From Bacteroidota bacterium (GTDB lineage: Bacteria; Bacteroidota; Bacteroidia; Chitinophagales; Chitinophagaceae): a DNA stretch of 5,563 nt. The position numbers were made by a program, and so were the translations under genes. Shown here piece after piece: positions 1 to 5,563 of the stretch; position 1 is the first letter of the stretch; every line of letters begins with the position of its first letter. Location of the stretch: positions 1 through 5,563 of the forward strand of contig JAEWIW010000084.1 of the NCBI GenBank assembly GCA_023386855.1, read 5' to 3'. Below the pieces are notes generated by a model that had not been told where the DNA came from, made no database searches, and saw nothing but the letters and a program-made list of their open reading frames with translations.

Positions 1-823
1 ATTCAGGGTGTTGTGCAGGGTTGTATTCAAACTGGATAAAATCATTGCTGTAACCTCCGGCATATTCATTCTGGTATTTGGGTAACAAACCCACTCTTTC
101 CACAGTAAGTGAAGTATTCAATTCCACTACCGGCGCAGTGTTGCGCTTTCCTTTCTTTGACGTGATCACCACCACTCCACCGGCCGCACGCTGCCCGAAT
201 ATGGCTGTGGCAGGAGCGCCTTTCATTACCGTAAGGTCTTCAACATTATCCATATTGATCGCTGATGCATCAACAGGAGTTCCGTCAAGAACATACAGTG
301 GGCCTTCGCCCTGCAAAGTATTCACTCCACGAATCCTGATATTGGGATTGCGGAAACCAATGGATGGAGTACCTACAATCTGCACCCCTGCAACCTTTCC
401 TGATATTGCATTGGCAAGATTGGTTTCGCGGGCGATATTCAGTTTTTCACCCGAAACATTTTGTGCAGAATAAGCAATCGCTTTTTTATCTCTGCGAATA
501 TTGAATGCGGTTACTACAACTTCAGTTAACAGCCCGGTTTTTTCAACCGTAACCATATAATTATTCTCACTACCAACTGTTACATTAGCACCTCTGATTC
601 CAACAGCCGATATCTGGAGAACATCGCCCTGGCTTGCCTGGATACTGAAAACCCCGTTTTCATCAGCTGTGACACCACGGCCGGAACCTTGTATCTTTAC
701 TGATGCAAACGGAACAGGGGCACCCGTTTGATCAACAACAGTTCCGGTCACAGTCCTGGCTTGTGAAAAGGCCATGAGCGAGAATAGCAGAAGCACAATC
801 AATTGTGTCAGACGTTTTCTCAT
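1..823 (-). CDS. SusC/RagA-family TonB-linked outer-membrane transporter, N-terminal part
   Basis: This is the first 274 residues of a TonB-dependent outer-membrane transporter; the gene runs off the left edge, and family members are usually about 1000 residues. Residues 1-22 form a signal peptide: basic MRKR, a Leu-rich core, then AFSQA. Residues 24-95 look like a carboxypeptidase-regulatory-like beta-sandwich (TGTVVDQTGAPVPFASV, then TADENGVFS). EVVVTAF at 101-107 sits where SusC proteins carry the TonB-box-like segment. The plug domain follows at about 113-225, with ISGKVAGVQI (140-149), IRIRGVNTL, GPLYVLDGTPVD (174-185) and the SusC signature region ending ATAIFGQRAAGGVVVITSKKGK split over 205-226. 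The family imports large substrates such as glycans or peptides with a SusD lipoprotein; no susD is visible here and the substrate cannot be told. The ATG at 823-821 is chosen because the signal peptide starts there; no Shine-Dalgarno is seen. The gene lies 146 bases downstream of the helix-hairpin-helix gene on the same strand. Confidence 0.93.
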   Translation of the reverse strand, partial: MRKRLTQLIVLLLFSLMAFSQARTVTGTVVDQTGAPVPFASVKIQGSGRGVTADENGVFSIQASQGDVLQISAVGIRGANVTVGSENNYMVTVEKTGLLTEVVVTAFNIRRDKKAIAYSAQNVSGEKLNIARETNLANAISGKVAGVQIVGTPSIGFRNPNIRIRGVNTLQGEGPLYVLDGTPVDASAINMDNVEDLTVMKGAPATAIFGQRAAGGVVVITSKKGKRNTAPVVELNTSLTVERVGLLPKYQNEYAGGYSNDFIQFEYNPAQHPE

Positions 824-969
824 GTGACTATATTTTAGGTTATTGAAAACAGCATTAGTCACTGAACAAACAACCATATAGTTCAGGAACATGTCGGGTG
901 GGGGAAATCATTAGACATACCGGATTATGCCATTGCTGCACTCAAATTAAAATCTTCTTAAATCTCCTG

Positions 970-3054
970 CTATTGTATTAATAATTGAAGCTGTATGTCT
1001 GAACGCCTGTTCGATTGAACCAGATCGGGCCCGGAGCCGGTTACCATTTCAAAAGGGAAGAATGATTGAGACCATTTGCACGACAACTGCAGTTGACGGT
1101 CCTTTATAAATTTACGTAACAATTCATGACCGGGTGCATACCTCAAGGCAAAATAATAACGGTACCCAGTTTCTGAAAAAAAAGGGACACTGAATCCATA
1201 CTGAACATCATTTTCAAAAGCATAGATCCTCGCGTTAAAATCATCCACTTCAAAATATTGTATCCTGAAATTTCCTTTAAAGGGCTGTTTAATCCCTGCA
1301 TTGAAGTGTGCTTCTGCAAAACAAAGAAAGCCGTTCGATAAAACATTTTTATCCTTATACCAGCGCTGCTCCATCCTGAACCTGAACAGCCATGGATCAT
1401 TTTTTATTTCCATTCCAGCCCTGGCACTGTAATTCTCTATGTCCATCAATCCATGCGTATTACTCAGGTTATTATTGCTGTTTACCTGCCTGTATTCGCG
1501 CCTTATTCTCAGGGAAGCTTTTAAATTTTTTCGTGGCATCCATTGCAACAACAATGCAAAGGCAGATCCATGTGATGGCTGGTCCACCCTGTATTTGAGC
1601 CACGGAAAATAAAACAGGTCACTGTACCCTTCCATTGTAATTTTCTTCCACCTGGCCGCTATAGAAACATATATCCCGGTTTCATTATTCACAGAAGTAT
1701 TTTGTGTAAATGACCGGGCATAGAGCGACTGGAACCGTGGCGATATCTTCCTGAATAGCACTGATGCATCAAGGTGCTTATGAAGACTTGCCACCAGCCC
1801 ATGGAGCTGAGCAAAAGCAAACCTTTTATCCATTGCCATTTCTCCAAACAGGTGCAGGTTATGCCGGGTAATTGAATAGTTGATGCTATAGTTTCGCCAG
1901 TTATCATCATTGAGTGCAAATCGGTTGTATGGCTCCGGCTTTTTTACATAGGGTTCGGAAAAACGATAATCAACTGCATTGGCTCCAAGTTCAAGTTTTC
2001 CTATACTGAATTCATGATGCATACCCATAACGATTAAATGGGCTGATTTCCTTTGCTCCAGTTCTGATGCAGTTCTATGAAGACCAGAAGCAGGAAGAGA
2101 CCTTATAGTATCTTCATCCATGCTGGCATCAATATTCCTGGTGGAAAAAAAGAAAACATGTTTGGTACGCTTTGTATTAAATGCTGTTGCCAGACCGCGA
2201 TAAAAATTTATTTCACCCGATGAGGTATAGGGTTTAATGACAGTTCCATTCTTTTTGATATTCATCGCTCCTGATCCAACTCCAAAACCAAATCCCTGCC
2301 ACTGGATCAAACCCTGTCCGAGATTAACCGTATAATCACCAAATATCAACCTGTTGCAAAACTTAAAAGGATCAGCAATGGAAACGTAAGCAGACTGGTG
2401 GTCGAACAAATTCAAACCGCCAGGCAAAACCTTTTCACCTGCATCTTTTTCCATAAGGAATCCATATTGTATCCGGTTACGGAAATTATACCTGTAACGG
2501 ATCAGCAGTTTTGACTGGTCACCATTAAAGGCTTTATCCTTGCCTGAACTATCAGGTAATACACCAGCTTTTCTTTCCAGTGTATTCCCATACTTTACCA
2601 GCAGCATGTTTGAACCTTTCAGCCATTTTTCTTTCCATCCTTCCTGGCCCTGGACCGGTTGAAAACTGACCATTGGAATTATCTTCCTGATCAAATCCAT
2701 GTCCCAACCTTCCACTGCCTGAAGTTCATATTTACTAATGATCTTACCGTAATAATGAATATGGTTCAACAGCGCTTTCGCCTGTTGTAAAGTCATGATG
2801 CCCGTTGATAACAATGCTTCTTCTGTTACATCATTAATGGCAATCCTGTTTACTCCTGGGTAAAGCAACATGGCCTCATCCTCTATTGATAATTCATCAT
2901 CTCTTTCTGCCATCCATTCGAGCTGTTCCATTTCATCATCCCTCAATGCATTTTCGTTTTGGGCATACAGTATTAAACTGTTGCTCAACAGTACCATGAG
3001 AACCGTAAGCCTGCATGTCAAACCGCTCAATGAATATGAAAATAGAACCCTCAT
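970..3054 (-). CDS. Exported helix-hairpin-helix protein with long C-terminal beta-rich (barrel-like) region
   Basis: This is a 694-residue protein of a type common in Bacteroidetes and usually annotated only as a helix-hairpin-helix domain protein; its function is not known to me. A signal peptide covers about residues 1-32 (hydrophobic run LTVLMVLLSNSLILYAQ). An acidic helical stretch (about 35-65) leads into the helix-hairpin-helix region at about 67-130: NRIAINDVTEEALLSTG, QQAKALLNHIHYYGKIIS, KYELQAVEGWDMDLIRKIIP. This fold resembles ComEA-like DNA-binding domains. From about 145 to the end the sequence alternates polar and aromatic residues in many short strands separated by turns. It closes with SDIQLQLLIQ, which looks like a final barrel strand, so outer-membrane insertion is inferred. 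The ATG at 3054-3052 overlaps the upstream gene's TGA by four bases (ATGA), which supports this start and translational coupling. No terminator hairpin is evident after the TAG stop. Gene reality is very likely; barrel topology is an inference. Confidence 0.85.
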   Translation of the reverse strand: MRVLFSYSLSGLTCRLTVLMVLLSNSLILYAQNENALRDDEMEQLEWMAERDDELSIEDEAMLLYPGVNRIAINDVTEEALLSTGIMTLQQAKALLNHIHYYGKIISKYELQAVEGWDMDLIRKIIPMVSFQPVQGQEGWKEKWLKGSNMLLVKYGNTLERKAGVLPDSSGKDKAFNGDQSKLLIRYRYNFRNRIQYGFLMEKDAGEKVLPGGLNLFDHQSAYVSIADPFKFCNRLIFGDYTVNLGQGLIQWQGFGFGVGSGAMNIKKNGTVIKPYTSSGEINFYRGLATAFNTKRTKHVFFFSTRNIDASMDEDTIRSLPASGLHRTASELEQRKSAHLIVMGMHHEFSIGKLELGANAVDYRFSEPYVKKPEPYNRFALNDDNWRNYSINYSITRHNLHLFGEMAMDKRFAFAQLHGLVASLHKHLDASVLFRKISPRFQSLYARSFTQNTSVNNETGIYVSIAARWKKITMEGYSDLFYFPWLKYRVDQPSHGSAFALLLQWMPRKNLKASLRIRREYRQVNSNNNLSNTHGLMDIENYSARAGMEIKNDPWLFRFRMEQRWYKDKNVLSNGFLCFAEAHFNAGIKQPFKGNFRIQYFEVDDFNARIYAFENDVQYGFSVPFFSETGYRYYFALRYAPGHELLRKFIKDRQLQLSCKWSQSFFPFEMVTGSGPDLVQSNRRSDIQLQLLIQ

Positions 3055-3890
3055 GGCGATTGAACTGTTGAGCCATTAGGAATACCATGATAAGACAAAG
3101 CAGTTGTTGCCATCGGGCCAAACACCTGCTGGTAGCGTATTGCAGCAGATAGTGAAAAGAACGACAACCTGTAGCTTATGGCCAGGTTAAGCGATTGAAT
3201 ATGGGAAATAAAAGAAGCCTGGATACTGCATTGCTTCAAAGGCCGGTAATAAAGCTGCACTTCCATCCAGGAAGGAATACCTTTGATTTTTTTCCATATT
3301 CCACCTGCTTCCACTTCTTCCGAAACCTTGTAGATAATTCCCATTGAATAGCTGACCGGTAAACCTGCTTTTTCATTCTGAACAGTACTTCCTATGCCCG
3401 CCACATCGGCAAAAAAGAATATGTCCTTCACCATTGGAAACAGGATATTCACTTCCATGCTGAAATTACCCGTAGATCCATACCCGCGTGTCGATTGTGA
3501 AAAATAAAAAGCCCTCGACCCAATGCATAATTCCCCCGCCTTTTTGGCCAAACCAATACTATAGGTTGATTGGTGAAAATCTTTATTACCGGCATCCATT
3601 ATACCTGAAAAAAATACCATGCTTTTAAATGGAACCAGCAAGGCCGCACCGGCAGAGCGGACGTTCTTAACCTGCAATGGCTTGTCGATAAACAGTCCAG
3701 CCCTGAAATCATTATCCAGTGCAGCAAAAGAAGGGAATACCGACCTGGAAAATACGTCTGCGTTACCCGTTATAAGCGGAAAAGAAAATGGAGGTGCTAT
3801 CCTCCCTGGCAGCCACAATTGTGCGCAGATCAGTTCCGGCCATAGCACCCACCATAAAAACCCCATCACACACATACTCTTTCTCACCAT
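3051..3890 (-). CDS. Predicted exported beta-rich envelope protein, partner of the helix-hairpin-helix protein
   Basis: I do not recognise a named family for this 279-residue protein. The N-terminus reads as a signal peptide: MVRKS, then hydrophobic CVMGFLWWVLWPELICA, with probable cleavage after Ala23. Cys22 is not in a proper lipobox, because Ile precedes it where Gly, Ala or Ser is expected. The mature part is rich in short amphipathic strands with Gly, Ser and aromatic residues, for example AGAALLVPFKSMVFFSGIMD (80-99), IGSRAFYFSQ (123-132), MEVQLYYRPL (209-218) and LNLAISYRLSFFSLSAAIRY (234-253). This pattern suggests a small outer-membrane beta-barrel, loosely like PorV/PorQ-type proteins, but that is inference. 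Its TGA stop overlaps the next gene's ATG, so the two are almost certainly one operon and may work together. The ATG at 3890-3888 is taken as the start because it precedes the signal peptide; Met6 is an alternative. Upstream lie two tandem hairpins and no convincing promoter motif. Confidence 0.8.
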   Translation of the reverse strand: MVRKSMCVMGFLWWVLWPELICAQLWLPGRIAPPFSFPLITGNADVFSRSVFPSFAALDNDFRAGLFIDKPLQVKNVRSAGAALLVPFKSMVFFSGIMDAGNKDFHQSTYSIGLAKKAGELCIGSRAFYFSQSTRGYGSTGNFSMEVNILFPMVKDIFFFADVAGIGSTVQNEKAGLPVSYSMGIIYKVSEEVEAGGIWKKIKGIPSWMEVQLYYRPLKQCSIQASFISHIQSLNLAISYRLSFFSLSAAIRYQQVFGPMATTALSYHGIPNGSTVQSP

Positions 3891-3902
3891 TCTAAATTAC
3901 AT

Positions 3903-3936
3903 CCGGCAATAGCCGGCTCCATGAGGAAAGCCTCAT
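3903..3936. repeat. Two tandem perfect inverted repeats (hairpins) in the divergent intergenic region
   Basis: Two perfect hairpins lie four bases apart. The first is CCGGC-AATA-GCCGG (3903-3916) and the second is ATGAGG-AAAG-CCTCAT (3921-3936); both have four-base loops. They sit 12 bases upstream of the minus-strand start codon at 3890 and about 35 bases upstream of the -33 element proposed for folD. They would therefore be outside the folD transcript but could lie in the leader of the minus-strand operon. Neither is followed by a good run of T on either strand, so an intrinsic terminator is not well supported. A leader structure, a protein-binding site or a small intergenic repeat are all possible. 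The pairing is directly visible; the function is unknown. Confidence 0.5.
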
Positions 3937-3971
3937 TTATAGATGCGATTAACACTGTTTTTAACCGATGA

Positions 3972-4003
3972 TTTGGGATTGGACAATGGGTCGATTACCT
4001 TTG
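3972..4003 (+). promoter_or_regulatory. Bacteroidetes-type promoter for folD-queE
   Basis: TTTG at 3972-3975 and TACCTTTG at 3996-4003 are separated by exactly 20 bases. This matches the known Bacteroidetes sigma consensus of TTTG at about -33 and TAnnTTTG at about -7 without a mismatch. The folD ATG begins only four bases after the -7 element. Transcription would then start at or very near the A of the start codon, giving a leaderless or almost leaderless mRNA. This fits the absence of a Shine-Dalgarno sequence. The motif match is seen directly; the transcription start is inferred. Confidence 0.65.
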
Positions 4004-4007
4004 CGCC

Positions 4008-4883
4008 ATGAATATTTTAGATGGCAACCTCGTATCCAGGCAAACACGGGAAGAACTGACCATAAAAGTGGGGCAGCTGATCGCTGAAGGGCGTAAGGTT
4101 CCGCATCTTGCCGCGATACTGGTAGGTTCGGATGGTGCCAGCGAAACCTATGTGGGTTCAAAGGTTAAAGCATGCAAGGAGATAGGCTATAAATCAACCC
4201 TGGTAAGGCTTGAAGAAAGTACCTCCGAACATGTTCTGCTTTCCCATATCGAAGAACTGAATGCAGATCCTGATGTGGATGGTATCCTTGTTCAATTGCC
4301 CTTACCCCGCCATATCAATGAACAGCAGGTTATCAACAGTATATATCCATCCAAAGATGTTGACGGGTTTCACCCGGTTAGTGCAGGGAATATGGTATTG
4401 AACCTCCCTGGCTTTCTTCCCGCAACTCCTCATGGCATTATGATGATGCTGGAACATTATAAAATTGATACAAAGGGTATGCATGCCGTGGTGATTGGCC
4501 GCAGCCATATTGTGGGACGCCCCATGAGCATCCTGCTCAGCAACAATACCCAACCGGGTAACTGCACGGTAACCATTTGTCATTCCCATACCAAAAACCT
4601 TAAGGAACTTTGCCTCCAGGCCGATATCATTGTTGCCGCGCTTGGAAGGCCGGAATTTGTTACTGCTGATATGGTTAAGGAAGGAGCGATCATCATCGAT
4701 GTGGGCATTTCAAGGGTTAGTGATCCTTCAAAGAAAAGAGGCTATGCGCTAAAAGGTGATGTGAAGTTTGATGAAGTGGCTCCTAAGTGCAGCTATATCA
4801 CACCCGTTCCGGGTGGTGTTGGTCCCATGACCATTGCCGCGTTGATGAAGAATACATACCAGGCTTGCGTTGAAAATAATTAA
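4008..4883 (+). CDS. folD: Bifunctional methylenetetrahydrofolate dehydrogenase / methenyltetrahydrofolate cyclohydrolase FolD
   Basis: FolD is a cytoplasmic enzyme that oxidises 5,10-methylene-tetrahydrofolate with NAD(P)+ to 5,10-methenyl-tetrahydrofolate and hydrolyses that to 10-formyl-tetrahydrofolate, supplying one-carbon units for purines and formyl-Met-tRNA. The 291 residues match the usual length of about 280-300. The substrate-binding and catalytic N-terminal domain shows YVGSKVKAC, with Tyr48 and catalytic Lys52, then VQLPLP (95-100, Gln96) and KDVDGFHP (116-123, Asp119). The Rossmann NAD(P)-binding domain shows [14 protein letters not shown] (161-174), and the family signature [12 protein letters not shown] closes at 264-275. 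All key residues are present. The start is fixed by the typical MxxLDG opening and by the promoter ending four bases upstream. queE follows after 14 bases on the same strand, so the two are probably cotranscribed. The gene is divergent from the envelope-protein operon. Confidence 0.98.
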   Translation: MNILDGNLVSRQTREELTIKVGQLIAEGRKVPHLAAILVGSDGASETYVGSKVKACKEIGYKSTLVRLEESTSEHVLLSHIEELNADPDVDGILVQLPLPRHINEQQVINSIYPSKDVDGFHPVSAGNMVLNLPGFLPATPHGIMMMLEHYKIDTKGMHAVVIGRSHIVGRPMSILLSNNTQPGNCTVTICHSHTKNLKELCLQADIIVAALGRPEFVTADMVKEGAIIIDVGISRVSDPSKKRGYALKGDVKFDEVAPKCSYITPVPGGVGPMTIAALMKNTYQACVENN

Positions 4884-4897
4884 TTGAAGAACCGCGG

Positions 4898-5521
4898 ATG
4901 GAAAGGATTGTCGAAGATATTGATGTGAAATACCCTGTGATGGAAGCATTCTATACCTTGCAGGGAGAAGGATTCCACCAGGGGAAAGCCGCTTATTTTA
5001 TCCGTCTTGGAGGTTGTGATGTGGGCTGTGTTTGGTGCGATGTAAAAGATAGCTGGGATGGCGGTAAACACCCGCTGGTGCCCGTTGATACAATTGTTTC
5101 TAAAGCTTCGGAAAACCCTGGCAGGCTTGCAGTAGTGACCGGCGGAGAGCCACTGATGCATAACTGCGCGCCTCTTACGGATGCACTACACCAGGCAGGT
5201 TTTCAAACCAATATTGAAACCTCCGGGTCCTCCCCGCTTTCCGGTACCTGGGACTGGATCTGCCTTTCCCCTAAAAAATTCAAGGCACCGCTGCCCGGAA
5301 TACTTCCCTTTGCCAATGAACTGAAAGTAGTGGTATTTCACCGCTCCGATTTTGACTGGGCCGAGAAATATGCTTCACAGGTTTCCCCTTCCTGCAAACT
5401 ATACCTGCAGCCCGAATGGGATAAGGCCGCTTCCATGACCCCGCTGATCATCGATTATATAAAGGCCCATCCAAAATGGGAACTATCTATCCAGATGCAT
5501 AAATACATCAATGTTCCCTAG
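4898..5521 (+). CDS. queE: 7-carboxy-7-deazaguanine synthase QueE (radical SAM)
   Basis: QueE is a cytoplasmic radical SAM enzyme that rearranges 6-carboxy-tetrahydropterin, the QueD product, into 7-carboxy-7-deazaguanine, the core of queuosine and related deazapurines. The 207 residues fit the family's usual 200-225. Visible features in order are FYTLQGEG (18-25), the [4Fe-4S] motif with Cys40, Cys44 and Cys47 in canonical CX3CX2C spacing (CDVGCVWCD), the SAM-binding TGGEP (81-85), IETSG (106-110), LSPK (123-126) and the typical C-terminal end QMHKYINVP. The cluster spacing differs from the CX14CX2C form known in the Burkholderia enzyme, but many homologues have the canonical form. The ATG at 4898 is chosen because it follows the folD stop by 14 bases; a second in-frame Met at residue 15 lies just before the conserved core and cannot be excluded. 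Other pathway genes (queC, queD, folE) are not in the window. Confidence 0.95.
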   Translation: MERIVEDIDVKYPVMEAFYTLQGEGFHQGKAAYFIRLGGCDVGCVWCDVKDSWDGGKHPLVPVDTIVSKASENPGRLAVVTGGEPLMHNCAPLTDALHQAGFQTNIETSGSSPLSGTWDWICLSPKKFKAPLPGILPFANELKVVVFHRSDFDWAEKYASQVSPSCKLYLQPEWDKAASMTPLIIDYIKAHPKWELSIQMHKYINVP

Positions 5522-5563
5522 GGATATTCAAACATTTTAGCCTCTTTTGAACCTTCCAGCCCT

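Noticed and set aside
78..473. 131-residue plus-strand ORF
   Set aside because: It lies wholly antisense to the clear SusC-like coding sequence, and its translation has no recognisable domain or start context.
862..886. Inverted repeat CTGAAC-N13-GTTCAG upstream of the SusC-like gene
   Set aside because: Six-base arms with a 13-base loop are likely by chance in a 146-base AT-rich gap. There is no T-tract, and no good promoter motif nearby to make it an operator; the best TAnnTTTG-like matches in this gap each have one mismatch and lack a -33 partner.
3822..3827. Cys22 of the 279-residue protein as a lipoprotein attachment site
   Set aside because: The preceding residues are Glu-Leu-Ile, which do not fit a lipobox; cleavage by signal peptidase I after Ala23 fits better.
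3892..3899. TAATTTAG on the minus strand as a -7 promoter element for the 279-residue gene
   Set aside because: It has one mismatch to TAnnTTTG, has no TTTG at the right distance, and leaves only one base before the ATG, so transcription would start inside the gene.
3921..3971. Small plus-strand ORF of 16 codons (MRKASFIDAINTVFNR) in the intergenic region
   Set aside because: Its first bases are the ATGAGG hairpin, it has no ribosome-binding sequence, and it ends upstream of the folD promoter spacer. It is short enough to arise by chance.
4302..4589. 95-residue minus-strand ORF
   Set aside because: It is antisense to the conserved core of folD, which is unambiguous in the other strand.

Overview
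The window looks like chromosomal DNA from a Bacteroidetes (Bacteroidota) bacterium, perhaps Chitinophagaceae-like, though the family is only a guess. Three things point there. The left edge carries a SusC/RagA-type TonB-linked outer-membrane protein. A large envelope protein has the N-terminal helix-hairpin-helix plus long barrel-like region typical of this phylum. A perfect Bacteroidetes-type promoter (TTTG, 20 bases, TACCTTTG) lies just before folD. Start codons lack clear Shine-Dalgarno sequences, which also fits. I see no mobile element, CRISPR array, rRNA or tRNA.

Layout: genes left of about position 3900 are on the minus strand and those to the right are on the plus strand, diverging from a 117-base intergenic region. 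In minus-strand transcription order there is a 279-residue predicted exported beta-rich protein (3890 to 3051). It overlaps by four bases (ATGA) a 694-residue exported protein (3054 to 970) with an N-terminal helix-hairpin-helix region and a long C-terminal beta-rich region. After a 146-base gap comes the N-terminal 274 residues of a SusC-like transporter (823 to the window edge). On the plus strand, folD (4008-4883) is followed after 14 bases by queE (4898-5521). Only 42 bases remain after queE.

How the genes work together: the plus-strand pair is metabolic. FolD interconverts one-carbon units on tetrahydrofolate, and QueE makes the 7-deazaguanine core of queuosine-type nucleosides. Both pathways branch from GTP through pterin intermediates. 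The minus-strand genes all encode proteins predicted to be exported to the outer membrane or periplasm. The 279/694 pair is almost certainly co-translated and probably functions together, but its role is unknown to me. The SusC-like gene may be a separate transcription unit whose SusD partner would be expected beyond the left edge.

The most interesting items are the 279/694 envelope pair with its DNA-binding-type fold on an exported protein, the apparently leaderless folD promoter, and two perfect hairpins in tandem in the divergent intergenic region.
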